This document shows, piece after piece, positions 1 through 8,403 of a DNA stretch of 41,343 nucleotides. Source of the stretch: Nanobdellota archaeon (GTDB lineage: Archaea > Nanobdellota > Nanobdellia > CSSed11-243R1). The first letter of the stretch is position 1; every line of letters starts with the position of its first letter. The DNA is taken from contig JAGGWW010000030.1 in NCBI GenBank assembly GCA_021163365.1, positions 1 through 41,343 on the forward strand, given 5' to 3'. The notes beneath the pieces are model-generated. The model did no database searches. It saw nothing but the letters and a program-made list of their open reading frames with translations, and was not told the origin of the DNA. A program made the translations under genes and the position numbers.

Positions 1-539
1 GATGAGAATTTATTTATTAGATATGTTGTCATCAACATTATCATGTTCGACATTCTTAGTGATTTTAAAAATAGCTTGGCATTATCACTTAAATTTGCAT
101 TTGATAGTATAGCAGCTAGTGTAACTATTCCCATTCCAATGGGTATGTAGTAGTAAATCAAGTTATGTGCTTCTTTTGGTGTAAGAATTCCATCTTTTGT
201 GTTGTTGTATTCTGTTGTTTTTATATTTCTACGGATTGCTGTTTCCACAATTTTTGGCATATCTCCTTCGTATTCAATCCACATTCTACCATTATCTAAT
301 TCTAAAAGGTAATGGTTATTTCCCAAATCTTTATAATTTGTTATGTAGATGGTTGATTGAAAAAGTGGTGCTTTGTAAACTTTATTTCCATGCATGTCGT
401 ACAAATTTTTAGAATCACAAGATAAATGAAGTTCTCCATACACCTGGCTATATATCTTTTTCTTTGGCTTTATTTTCTTTGGTTTAAATGCACTACTTAT
501 GTCAATTTTTATCTTTTTACTGTTAATCTTCCATGTCAA
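1..539 (-). CDS. Membrane protein with N-terminal soluble domain (3' end outside window)
   Basis: This reading frame runs off the left edge, so its C-terminus is missing. I read about 179 codons. They comprise a basic N-terminus (several KPKK-type runs), a probable beta-rich domain over about residues 35-100 with a VYKAP motif, and two hydrophobic stretches near the end (IYYYIPIGMGIVTLAAIL and a Met-rich segment), probably membrane helices. The preferred start is TTG at 539, which has AGGTGA five bases ahead. GTG at 548, overlapping the upstream stop as GTGA, is an alternative. It is the last gene seen of the MoxR/vWA operon. Its layout (basic start, a short beta domain with the I/VYKA motif, then C-terminal membrane helices) matches the gene just upstream, so the two look like distant paralogues. 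I do not recognise the family. Confidence 0.7.
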   Translation of the reverse strand, partial: MTWKINSKKIKIDISSAFKPKKIKPKKKIYSQVYGELHLSCDSKNLYDMHGNKVYKAPLFQSTIYITNYKDLGNNHYLLELDNGRMWIEYEGDMPKIVETAIRRNIKTTEYNNTKDGILTPKEAHNLIYYYIPIGMGIVTLAAILSNANLSDNAKLFLKSLRMSNMIMLMTTYLINKFS

Positions 540-544
540 ATTTA

Positions 545-1069
545 TCACCTTGTAGCGCTCTTAATTGAATCAATATTTTTTTTAACTGAATTAGTTAGAA
601 CATATCCTATACTTTTCCTTGCAATATACCACCCAAAGAGCAACCCTACTGTAATATCCCCTCTTCCATAAAAAAGTGCACTTATACCACCAGCAACCAT
701 CATTGACCAACTTGTTACTAAGGTTGCTAAGTTTGTAAATTCCAATGACTTTGGGTACACTATATCTTCAATTGTTTCATCGCTTGGCTTTTCTCCGAAT
801 GAAATTGCTTTTCCACCCTTTACTAAGTAAAGTTCTTTTTTACCATTGTTATATCCTATGAATAATCTTCCTCTTGTTGGATAAGCTTCTATCCATTCAA
901 CCTTATCAAATGTTAAGTTAATTGGTTTTGCTTTGTAAATCGGCGCTTCTTTTCCATTTTTAAGTATGACTTTCCCTATTTTTTTCTTAAAATCATAGTC
1001 AATTTTACCAACAAGGCTGTTTTTATACGCTTCATTTAATATTTTTTGCTTCTTTTTTTCCTTGTTCAT
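545..1069 (-). CDS. Small membrane protein of the MoxR/vWA operon
   Basis: A 174-residue protein of unknown family. The N-terminal third is very basic and the middle (about 40-95) looks beta-rich, with the motif IYKAKPINL and a GRLFIGYNN turn. Two hydrophobic segments follow, about 110-130 and 135-157, and probably span the membrane, leaving a short basic tail. The ATG overlaps the stop of the vWA gene (ATGA), so the two are translationally coupled, and its own stop overlaps the next possible start. The order of domains matches the neighbouring partial gene. The simplest inference is that this pair forms a membrane platform for the AAA+/vWA proteins encoded upstream. That is context only; no enzymatic motif is visible. 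Confidence 0.75.
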   Translation of the reverse strand: MNKEKKKQKILNEAYKNSLVGKIDYDFKKKIGKVILKNGKEAPIYKAKPINLTFDKVEWIEAYPTRGRLFIGYNNGKKELYLVKGGKAISFGEKPSDETIEDIVYPKSLEFTNLATLVTSWSMMVAGGISALFYGRGDITVGLLFGWYIARKSIGYVLTNSVKKNIDSIKSATR

Positions 1070-3231
1070 GTTTTTTCACCTTTGTATTCTATTAACATTT
1101 GTCCTAATTTATCAGAAATTTCATTTACTCTTGTAACAGTGTAATAGCGAAGATTATTTACCTTTGTTTGTAAATTATTCAATCTGCTCCCAAGCGAAGT
1201 CATACCACCAATTTCTATAAATACAATAGAATTGTTTGGTTTGTTTGCTAGGTTTAATATATAATTTACTGCGTATTCAATGTTTGAGAAAGGCCCTTGA
1301 TTAAAGCTTCCATCTGTAATAAATGCATATAATGTCTTACCTTCTCTTTTTTTTCTTTCTGCATCTTCAATAGCAGACACATCTAACCCAGTCATACCAT
1401 CTTGGATTAGATGAAGAACATTCATTAATTGTGTTCCTGGATTAAATCCTTTTTTAATATCTATAAAATCGCTGCTTATTGTTGCTGATGAGAAATTAAT
1501 TATTTTAACATTTGTTGATGTTTCCATTAACTCATTAGCTTTAGTTAATCCTTTAAACAAGCCATAAACAACTCTACATAGTAAATCATATTTTGAACCA
1601 TTTCCAACATAATTTGGACCACCCATGCTACCAGATGAATCTATTAAAAGCACAAAGTTATCTGGTGTTTCTATTCCAACAGACACTTTTCTATGTACTT
1701 TTATAGGATCCTCAACCCAAATATATTCATTTAGTTCATATATTTTTTCAGCAGGTGGTTTATCAGGTGTTAAATCAACAAGAATTGGATGCTCGTATCC
1801 AAATTCTTCTTGTAATTCATTTATTTCATTTAAGTCTAATTCCATTAAATCTTCAACATTTATAACCTTACTATTTACTTTTTCAACATGTATGTCTTTT
1901 CCAACGTCTTTTGTTTCAAATTGTGATTGCGGAGACAATATGTCTAATTCTTTTGCATTTCTCATATAAAACTCAAATATTGCTTTTTCACTCATTTTTT
2001 TAGCAGTATCGCCTTTGTGCGGTTTGCTCCAGTCTTCTTCATTAGCTAATTCTTGAAGAAGTTCGTTTGCTTCTTCTTCTGATAGTCCTTCTAATATATT
2101 TTCTAATACATCACTTGCATCTACAGCTTGTCCAGCACCTTCATTAGCAGCATCTCTTTGTGGAGAACGTGTTGTTGGAATCAAGTCTGCAAAAGGTTTT
2201 ATATATCCTTTTATTGCATTATATCTTGTTTGCTCGTTTTTAAACAAAAGATAAATTGTTTTTGCTACTATCTTTTTTGCCTCTAGATATACGCTATTGT
2301 CTCCGATATTATTAAACATTATTTCAATTGCATTGTAGTATTCCTTTTCGTTTATCCCTAAAGATTTTAAAACATTCTTGTCCTGCTCGGATAGCATGTT
2401 TATGAAGATTTCTTTTTCTCTTTGTTTCATATTCCAATCAGCTAATCCATTTTCTTTTATTTTATCTTCAAATAAATTGTATTCTTTTGTTCTTAAATCT
2501 TCATCATCTACGAACAACATAACATACGGAATTCTACTTAAAGAGTAAATAATTGTTGCTAGTTTTTCATCATCTTCCTTATTTCTTAATTTGCGTCTTG
2601 GGGTGCTTATTTCAATAACATGGTATATCATCATTACCCCATCTGTTAGTTTTTTGTTTTTATATCCTCTATTACTGAATGAGTCTTCCAAGATTTCCTC
2701 AAGCTTATCATTTTCAATACTACTTGTTCTTGCATAAAAGCACGTGTCATCTATCATATCAAGTACCATGTTTTCTGCATTTGCAGCTTTTTTGATTGCT
2801 GTTGGTTTCCTTATACCTGTTTCAATTATTCCATTAAATATTGCTTGATCTATGCGTTTTCTATCTGATTTACTGTATGGTGCATCCAGTGGGTGTCCTA
2901 ATTCATGAAAATGAGCATACACTAATACATCTAACAATAACTTGTCTATATCTTCTTTTTTTTGAATTTCATACAAAGGTGCAATTTTTTTCTCAAAAGA
3001 CTGATAAACTTTTTTTGGTTCAAATATTAAGGTGTGCATTGTTTTTCCATCTTCATCTATGTAAAACTGCCATATTGTATTGGGACTAATCTTTTTAGAA
3101 GGATCGGGATTTTTATCTATTTTAATATCTGAGAAAAGAGGGAATCTTTTTGAAACAGCACCCCTCCATATTTCTTCTGATTCATCAAGTGCTTGCATTA
3201 CAACATTTTCTTTTTTAACTTTGCTTATCAT
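1066..3231 (-). CDS. HExxH metallopeptidase-like domain fused to von Willebrand A domain
   Basis: A protein of about 721 residues. The first part carries HELGH (residues about 109-113 counting from ATG 3231), the zinc-binding and catalytic signature of gluzincin-type peptidases. An acidic helix with the motif MVLDMIDD follows about 45 residues later and could supply a third ligand. The middle (about 360-500) is acidic and low in hydrophobics, probably a linker. The C-terminal third is a vWA domain with a full MIDAS: DSSGS near 531, GTQ near 600 and ITDGS near 639. The layout recalls DUF2201-type proteins (metallopeptidase-like plus vWA-like domain), which often neighbour MoxR ATPases, as here. 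ATG 3231 overlaps the upstream stop as TAATG; GTG 3240 is possible. The likely role is substrate or partner of the MoxR ATPase. Whether it cleaves protein is untested. Confidence 0.85.
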   Translation of the reverse strand: MISKVKKENVVMQALDESEEIWRGAVSKRFPLFSDIKIDKNPDPSKKISPNTIWQFYIDEDGKTMHTLIFEPKKVYQSFEKKIAPLYEIQKKEDIDKLLLDVLVYAHFHELGHPLDAPYSKSDRKRIDQAIFNGIIETGIRKPTAIKKAANAENMVLDMIDDTCFYARTSSIENDKLEEILEDSFSNRGYKNKKLTDGVMMIYHVIEISTPRRKLRNKEDDEKLATIIYSLSRIPYVMLFVDDEDLRTKEYNLFEDKIKENGLADWNMKQREKEIFINMLSEQDKNVLKSLGINEKEYYNAIEIMFNNIGDNSVYLEAKKIVAKTIYLLFKNEQTRYNAIKGYIKPFADLIPTTRSPQRDAANEGAGQAVDASDVLENILEGLSEEEANELLQELANEEDWSKPHKGDTAKKMSEKAIFEFYMRNAKELDILSPQSQFETKDVGKDIHVEKVNSKVINVEDLMELDLNEINELQEEFGYEHPILVDLTPDKPPAEKIYELNEYIWVEDPIKVHRKVSVGIETPDNFVLLIDSSGSMGGPNYVGNGSKYDLLCRVVYGLFKGLTKANELMETSTNVKIINFSSATISSDFIDIKKGFNPGTQLMNVLHLIQDGMTGLDVSAIEDAERKKREGKTLYAFITDGSFNQGPFSNIEYAVNYILNLANKPNNSIVFIEIGGMTSLGSRLNNLQTKVNNLRYYTVTRVNEISDKLGQMLIEYKGEKT

Positions 3232-3947
3232 TATCTCCACTCCTCTTCATAAACTTTTTTAGATTCTTCTATTATTCTAAGAGCTGCAAAATAAATGTCA
3301 TCTGGAGCGTTGTATCTTCCTTTAGCAAGCTTTATATACATTGTTGGAAAAGATAATCTTTCTACCTCTTTCAATGCAGTAAATTTATTCTTATTATGCA
3401 TGTTTTTGGTTTCGAATTTAAATCCATCTTCGATAGCAATTTTTATCGCTGCTCCAAAAAGAGGCCTTCCCAATGTTTCACTAGAAAGCGCTAATATTGG
3501 AATACTTACTTGTGCTGGAGAGATTTCTGTATTAATTGAAGCTTCGCTAAGGGATGCTGCTAAATTGTTAATTTCGTCTTCAGGAAGTTCCTTTAATCTT
3601 CCTTCAGGAATGCCAAGCATGTAACTTAAATAAGTAATCTCTATTTCATTAACACCAGTAATTTTTTGAAATACTTTATATTGTCTATCTACACAAGGTG
3701 TAATCCTGATAAGCATATACAATGGAATCAATTTCTTTGGGTCGTTATCATATAACTTATATACGTCTGAACCAATTACGTAACTTAAACTGTCTTTAAA
3801 ACCAATAGCACCATCAACTAACATTTCTTCTAATTCATCAACTTTTCTTGGTTCAAGTGGTACGTCTTCGTCTACTTGTTTTGCACTCATATCTATTTTC
3901 ATTCCATCAGCTTTATCTTTAGGATTTGGACGAATTACTTTTGTCAT
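3231..3947 (-). CDS. Unrecognised soluble protein between MoxR and vWA genes
   Basis: A 238-residue protein with no family I recognise. The N-terminus is charged and probably flexible (about 1-40); the rest is predicted mainly helical. There are no membrane segments, no P-loop and no obvious metal motif. ATG 3947 is preferred because GAGGTGG lies just ahead; an upstream in-frame ATG would overlap the MoxR gene by about 65 bases. The stop overlaps the ATG of the vWA gene, so all three are coupled. A third conserved component between MoxR and vWA genes is common in such operons and is often an adaptor, so an adaptor role is a reasonable inference. Confidence 0.75.
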   Translation of the reverse strand: MTKVIRPNPKDKADGMKIDMSAKQVDEDVPLEPRKVDELEEMLVDGAIGFKDSLSYVIGSDVYKLYDNDPKKLIPLYMLIRITPCVDRQYKVFQKITGVNEIEITYLSYMLGIPEGRLKELPEDEINNLAASLSEASINTEISPAQVSIPILALSSETLGRPLFGAAIKIAIEDGFKFETKNMHNKNKFTALKEVERLSFPTMYIKLAKGRYNAPDDIYFAALRIIEESKKVYEEEWR

Positions 3948-3957
3948 TTTAACCACC

Positions 3958-5865
3958 TCATACAGGCATCCCAAGGATTCTTGGTATTCTATGTAGATAT
4001 ATTTCTGGCATTGCACGCGCATGCTTAATCTTCATATTTGTATAAACAGAATATATGATATCAATTACATCATCTTCTGTTGGATTTTGATGGCTTGCTA
4101 TTTCTTTATTTATTTCATCTTTATAATCATCCAAGAACTCAGCAAATACTGCTAAATCAGAAACAAATCTACCACCCATAAGTTTTGCTAAGTCTGTGTT
4201 CGGTCTTTTATTAATTACATTGCATTCATATGCCAACATCTTAATCATATAAGTTACGTAATCTTTGTTCCCTTCTTCATTTGCTTTTGTCACACTGTAT
4301 CTTATGCTTTTTACAATTGCTGGTAATTTTACCCCTCTTTTAGTGTCGTTTATGTTCATATAATCTTTTGACCCAAATAAATCATTTTGAAATGCATATT
4401 CAAATTCATTGTATTCATTTAACAATTCATTTACTAATGGAATTACTTTAAATGAATCTTCTATTTCTCTTGACTTACTTAAAGACACCATTGCCCATGC
4501 ATATGCAATGTCTGCTATGTTTACTGCATTGTATACATATGTACCATCTGCTTTTTCTAAATTCTTAAGGTATTCAATTGGGTTTGATGTTTTAAATGCA
4601 AACTTAATATCTCTTATTGTTTTGATTCCTTGAGCAAGTGAACCAGCTTTTGCAATGTCTGCAGGGCTCTCTTTTTGCAGATTGTTAAGTATCTCTTTAA
4701 TTCTTTTAACAGTATTAGAATCTTCGTCTATCCTATGAGAATATACAATTCTTATATTATACTTTGGCGATAATTTTCTATTTATCATATCTATTGTCTC
4801 TATCTCTTCATCTAATGTTTTTTCAAGATTATTATTCAATACAAGAGCAACAATATCACTAAATTCAAATGCAGTATATAAAACGGGGTGCTCATTTTTC
4901 TTTGAGTCTGTGATATACGCATAAATAGACAACCAATCATCTTTTAAGCTATTTAATTTCTCTCTATCTATGTTTAAATCTTCTGATAGATATCTAATGA
5001 AATTATTAAGGAAGTTTTCAAAGCGATGTGGGTTTTCTGTTGTTAAATCTATGCTTTCTCCAGCAGATACAATGTCACCAAATTCAATGATGGTCCATCT
5101 TCTTCTTTCAGCATCATCTAATGCTCTTGTTGTTAAATATCCTCCATTTTTGCTCATACCTTCATCTGGATTTATTGCTCCAACAACAAAAATCTTTTTT
5201 CTGTTGTTGTCATTATAAATAACTTCACCATTTTGATTTAATTCTGGTATAATTGGACCAAGGAGAGAACTTTTTCCTCCAATGGAAACTTCACCATCTA
5301 TTAATTGCATTTTTTCATCGTCTCTTCCACGATTTGCTTCATCTATGAACAGCATTGCAATGTTTTTTGTTTTAGTTTCATCTAAAACAGGGCGGGGATA
5401 ACCTGTTGACATATCTATTTTTGTGAAATTACCAAGTAAAGAACTGCTTCCTATGCTTCCAGCTAATCTTTTATAAACATAGCTTCCTTTAGGCAGAACA
5501 GTTTTTCCAAATGTCTTTGTTGTAATTGTTTTACCTGTACCTGTTTCACCAACCCACAAAAGAGGTATGTTTCTTAATAAAAATGCAAGTGTGATATCAA
5601 GTGCATCAAAGTCTATGCTATTTTCTTCTACTGGAAGAGCATATCCTTCAAGGGGTGTTATTGATATCTGAAATTGGTTTTCATCATATTTTAATCTAAA
5701 CAAAGGAGTTGGAAGTATTTCTTTTGAAATCTCTTCTTCTGCAGATTTAATAAAGTCAATTAATAGCACTGGGTATAATTCTTTCTCTATTTCTTTTACA
5801 CTTTTTCCCTTAAATTCTTCTTTTGTTCTTAGTTCGTTAACAATTTTTTCTAATGTGTGTGTCAT
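3958..5865 (-). CDS. MoxR-family AAA+ ATPase
   Basis: A 635-residue ATPase. Walker A is GETGTGKT (106-113), Walker B is MLFIDEAN (171-178), sensor 1 is GAINP (229-233) and an Arg-rich stretch ALDDAERRRW (248-257) is placed for an arginine finger. The helix-2-insert style region and the GYPRPVLDE motif before Walker B fit the MoxR/CbbQ clade. It is longer than usual (about 320-400 residues) because of a 90-residue N-terminal region and a long helical C-terminus (about 330-635) with no recognised domain. MoxR proteins normally work as hexameric chaperones that remodel or load metal into targets through a vWA protein, which is present two genes downstream. ATG 5865 overlaps the previous stop as ATGA. 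Confidence 0.92.
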   Translation of the reverse strand: MTHTLEKIVNELRTKEEFKGKSVKEIEKELYPVLLIDFIKSAEEEISKEILPTPLFRLKYDENQFQISITPLEGYALPVEENSIDFDALDITLAFLLRNIPLLWVGETGTGKTITTKTFGKTVLPKGSYVYKRLAGSIGSSSLLGNFTKIDMSTGYPRPVLDETKTKNIAMLFIDEANRGRDDEKMQLIDGEVSIGGKSSLLGPIIPELNQNGEVIYNDNNRKKIFVVGAINPDEGMSKNGGYLTTRALDDAERRRWTIIEFGDIVSAGESIDLTTENPHRFENFLNNFIRYLSEDLNIDREKLNSLKDDWLSIYAYITDSKKNEHPVLYTAFEFSDIVALVLNNNLEKTLDEEIETIDMINRKLSPKYNIRIVYSHRIDEDSNTVKRIKEILNNLQKESPADIAKAGSLAQGIKTIRDIKFAFKTSNPIEYLKNLEKADGTYVYNAVNIADIAYAWAMVSLSKSREIEDSFKVIPLVNELLNEYNEFEYAFQNDLFGSKDYMNINDTKRGVKLPAIVKSIRYSVTKANEEGNKDYVTYMIKMLAYECNVINKRPNTDLAKLMGGRFVSDLAVFAEFLDDYKDEINKEIASHQNPTEDDVIDIIYSVYTNMKIKHARAMPEIYLHRIPRILGMPV

Positions 5866-6167
5866 TTCCTCACCCCATATTTTTGTAATTCTTCGAACAT
5901 TTTTGCAAGTGTTAGCTCTGCCAATCCTCTTTCAAGAGATAGCTCAACTGCCTTTGCATATCTAAGATTTAACTCAGAAATCATTTGATTGTAAGCTTCG
6001 CGCTCTTTTGGTTTTAATTGACTCATTGATTTGTGTATCTCATGTAAGATATTTGGTAATCCTCTACTAAGTTCTACTGCAGTTTCTATGTTATTTTCAT
6101 TTAAACTCTCAATTAATGAGTCGATGTTTTGTGCATAAGCTTTTATTTGTTCTTCAATTTCATTCAT
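5862..6167 (-). CDS. Small helical protein, MoxR operon
   Basis: A 101-residue, all-helical, charged protein with no cysteines and no membrane segment. I do not recognise a family. The start ATG 6167 is chosen for the GAGGTGGGG motif just ahead; a GTG nine bases upstream would give MGYMNEI. It is coupled to the MoxR gene by an ATGA overlap. Its helical hairpin character (regularly spaced Leu/Ile in the segments before and after LKPKEREAYNQM) resembles TPR- or four-helix-type adaptors and that of the neighbouring 106-residue protein. It may act as a substrate adaptor of the ATPase; this is inference from position. Confidence 0.7.
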   Translation of the reverse strand: MNEIEEQIKAYAQNIDSLIESLNENNIETAVELSRGLPNILHEIHKSMSQLKPKEREAYNQMISELNLRYAKAVELSLERGLAELTLAKMFEELQKYGVRK

Positions 6168-6198
6168 ATACCCCACCTCTTTTAATCAAATTGCGCGA

Positions 6199-6519
6199 TT
6201 ACTTTTTGTTTACTTCTTCCTCTAATTTCTTGAGGTGTTCGCCCACTATACGGACAAATCTCTGATTCATTAGCTGAAGTGTAGTAAGATAGCCCATACG
6301 TATTGCTTTATCTTGTTCAGGGTCATCGCTGAACCTATCGTAGATTCCTATACCATATACATCGTTAAGCATTCTGTAAATTTCTTCACTTTCTTTTAGT
6401 GCACCTTTAAAATCTCCATTCTCAAGGCTAACTTCAAAAGCTTCAACACGTTTCATATATTCTTTAGCGCGTTCCATATATTCTTTCAATTCTTTATTAT
6501 CTTTTGTTTCGTACACCAT
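6199..6519 (-). CDS. Small helical protein, first gene of MoxR operon
   Basis: A 106-residue protein, predicted helical throughout and strongly charged (many E/K), of no recognised family. ATG 6519 has GGGGTGAT five bases ahead, a strong archaeal ribosome binding site. It is the promoter-proximal gene of the minus-strand operon that continues through MoxR to the window edge. The promoter and palindrome at 6540-6575 control it. The repeated motif FKGALKESEEIYRML is reminiscent of a TPR-like helical pair, but one pair is not enough to name the fold. Confidence 0.7.
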   Translation of the reverse strand: MVYETKDNKELKEYMERAKEYMKRVEAFEVSLENGDFKGALKESEEIYRMLNDVYGIGIYDRFSDDPEQDKAIRMGYLTTLQLMNQRFVRIVGEHLKKLEEEVNKK

Positions 6520-6539
6520 TTTATCACCCCTTTTTGTTA

Positions 6540-6575
6540 TTACTAAGTAGTAACTAATAGAAAGATTTATATATT
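6540..6575. promoter_or_regulatory. Divergent promoter with perfect palindrome (operator 1)
   Basis: GATTTATATATT (6564-6575) reads as a TATA box on both strands. A perfect inverted repeat, TTACTA-AG-TAGTAA, lies at 6540-6553. For the minus-strand MoxR operon it lies downstream of the TATA box at the expected transcription start (about 6544), where a bound protein would block RNA polymerase. For the plus-strand AbrB/PhoU gene it lies upstream of the TATA box. Similar elements are at 8376-8395 and 12028-12047. Confidence 0.65.
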
Positions 6576-6599
6576 ATGAATATATTGTATATGATACAT

Positions 6600-7427
6600 A
6601 TGGTAACAAAAAAGATTCAAAAATCAGGGAACTCTTATTTTGTTTATCTTCCATTAAAATGGGTAAAATCAATTGGAAGCAATGAAGTTGAACTTAGTAT
6701 TAGTAAAACAGGAACATTGGAGATTTTCCCAGTTGGAGCAAAGCAAATAGCCAGTTTAAAAAAAGAAATTGTTCTTGACACAAAAGACACAGATTTAATA
6801 ATTAGAGCAATTGCTTCTCTTTATGTTGATGGTTATGATGAGTTTACAATTAGATTTAAATCAAAGCTTGAAAAAGATATTTATTCAAAGTTAATTCGCG
6901 AGTTAATTTCAAGAGGGCTTAGTCAGTATCTTGTTGATTCATCAGAAGAATATTTTTATTTTAAGATACCTTTTGGATTTTTATCTCCAATTGACTTGGG
7001 AAAGCTTTTATTAAACAAGATTTTGAAAGCCATAATCTCTATTGAAAACAATCAAAAGGACCTTGCAGCTGACTATAGAAAAGAGTATATAACTGCAACC
7101 TTAAGATTTCAAAGGCTTTATAACTCTGTTTTGCAAAAACCATTTATTTTAAAAGATTTAAAAATGTCTTCTGTTGAGTTACTTAACTTGCTTTTTGTTT
7201 TATATTTTTCAAAAGAAATAGGTGAAATCATAATAAATGAAAAAATTAATAAGCAAGATATTTTGATTTCAAAAAAACTTATAGAGTTGCTTCTTACTTT
7301 TTTAAACAATCGCGATTTTGAAAAAATTAAAGAAATTTCAAAAATCAAAAGAAAAGTAAAGCATAAAACATTATTTGTATTTTTTAAAATCATTGAAAGA
7401 ACTCTATTGAACTGGAAACTTCTATAG
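6600..7427 (+). CDS. AbrB-type DNA-binding plus PhoU-like regulator
   Basis: A 275-residue protein. Residues 1-45 (KKIQKSGNSYFVYLP, then PLKWV) match the swapped-hairpin SpoVT/AbrB DNA-binding domain found at the start of many archaeal PhoU-domain proteins. The rest is a long helical region compatible with a PhoU-like three-helix bundle. ATG 6600 is chosen because the AbrB fold begins there; two upstream in-frame ATGs would add eight residues. It is transcribed divergently from the MoxR operon across the shared promoter with the palindrome, so it is the natural candidate regulator of that operon and of itself. Its 3' end overlaps the convergent kinase-like gene by 38 bases. Confidence 0.82.
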   Translation: MVTKKIQKSGNSYFVYLPLKWVKSIGSNEVELSISKTGTLEIFPVGAKQIASLKKEIVLDTKDTDLIIRAIASLYVDGYDEFTIRFKSKLEKDIYSKLIRELISRGLSQYLVDSSEEYFYFKIPFGFLSPIDLGKLLLNKILKAIISIENNQKDLAADYRKEYITATLRFQRLYNSVLQKPFILKDLKMSSVELLNLLFVLYFSKEIGEIIINEKINKQDILISKKLIELLLTFLNNRDFEKIKEISKIKRKVKHKTLFVFFKIIERTLLNWKLL

Positions 7428-8373
7428 GCATAACAGCTATTCCTTTTGGCACGCTTAATTTAATCTCATCTGATACTATTGTGTCTTCAGATGTGGGCTC
7501 ACCTTTATAAGCAATTTCTTGGATTTCTTCTGTTGAAAGAGGTACTACTACGATTCCTTTTTGAAAATCTGTTTGTTCAAAAGAAATGTTGTAAGCTTCT
7601 AATCCTGATTCTCTTGGCATTTTGAAATAATTATTTTTATAAGCATTTATTTCTTCTATTGCTTTTGATAGTTCTTTAGGATATTTAATTAATGTTTTTA
7701 AAAGGATGTATTTTTCAATTTCAAGCAATTTTGGATTTTTAATTGCAATTTCTGATAAATCAGCAATAAACCATCCTATGTCCCAGTAAGGATTGCCTTT
7801 TGTAATTGTTTCAGTGTCAACAAGATATATCTCGTCTGTTTCTGGATTATAAACAAAGTTTGACAATCTTGAGTCAAATATGATTGTTGTTTGTTCCCCT
7901 GTTTTATGAGATTTTAGGTTTCTTTTAGTTACAAGATTTTCCAAACCTTTGTGTTGCTTTACTTTATTTGCTGGTATTGATTGAAGCTTTAAAATATAAT
8001 CAACTGCCTTGCATACAACATTTTGCTTTTTGTTAAATGGAACATCTTCCTTTTTTAAATATTCTTCAAGGTTATATCCATTTATTTTTTCCTTTTTAAT
8101 TATATAAATCTCGCCTTCTGGTGTTTTTACTTTTCTTGTTTGGATTATTCTAGGAACATTTAATCCAAATTCCTCGAGAAGCTTTGTATTGTGTATTTCT
8201 CTTTTAAATGCGTCTTTTGGGGACTTTATGCCTTTGTAATCATTTCTTGGATATATTACTTTATAAACAAAATATTCATCTGCAAAAACCATTGAGTATG
8301 TTCCATTTGTTCCGCCATCAAGCTTAGTTTCTATTGTTGGATAAATTCCTTTAACAACGTCCTCCATATTCAT
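7390..8373 (-). CDS. APH/protein-kinase-fold protein with altered catalytic loop
   Basis: A 327-residue protein. Features of the aminoglycoside-phosphotransferase/kinase fold are a beta-strand lysine (FVYKVIYP), a conserved-looking RE in helix C (KREIHNTKLL), a catalytic-loop-like DSRLSN with the D-x4-N spacing of HxDxxxxN, and a metal-binding Asp in LVDTET. The usual His of the loop is replaced (IIFD), so activity may be weak or the substrate unusual. About 60 extra residues at the C-terminus end in an odd repeated pattern (KGIVVVP and KGIAVMP). The start is ATG 8373: a TATA box lies 25 bases ahead, giving a leaderless mRNA. A palindrome related to that of the MoxR operon lies in between, suggesting co-regulation. 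The substrate is unknown. Confidence 0.72.
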   Translation of the reverse strand: MNMEDVVKGIYPTIETKLDGGTNGTYSMVFADEYFVYKVIYPRNDYKGIKSPKDAFKREIHNTKLLEEFGLNVPRIIQTRKVKTPEGEIYIIKKEKINGYNLEEYLKKEDVPFNKKQNVVCKAVDYILKLQSIPANKVKQHKGLENLVTKRNLKSHKTGEQTTIIFDSRLSNFVYNPETDEIYLVDTETITKGNPYWDIGWFIADLSEIAIKNPKLLEIEKYILLKTLIKYPKELSKAIEEINAYKNNYFKMPRESGLEAYNISFEQTDFQKGIVVVPLSTEEIQEIAYKGEPTSEDTIVSDEIKLSVPKGIAVMPIEVSSSIEFFQ

Positions 8374-8375
8374 AT

Positions 8376-8403
8376 TTACTACTAAGCAGTAGTTATTTAT
8401 AAA
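8376..8403 (-). promoter_or_regulatory. Promoter and operator 2 of the kinase-like gene
   Basis: On the minus strand TTTATAAATA (8394-8403) is a clear TATA box 25 bases from ATG 8373. Immediately after it comes an inverted repeat, ACTACT-GCTT-AGTAGT (8378-8393). The element shares the ACTACT...TAGT core with the palindromes at 6540 and 12028. The TATA box overlaps the last codons of the upstream winged-helix gene. Confidence 0.65.

Noticed and set aside
3958-5865. Magnesium chelatase or McrB-type reading of the AAA+ protein
   Set aside because: No integrin-linked ChlD partner, McrC or DNA-binding domain is nearby, and the motifs with the adjacent vWA gene suit MoxR better.
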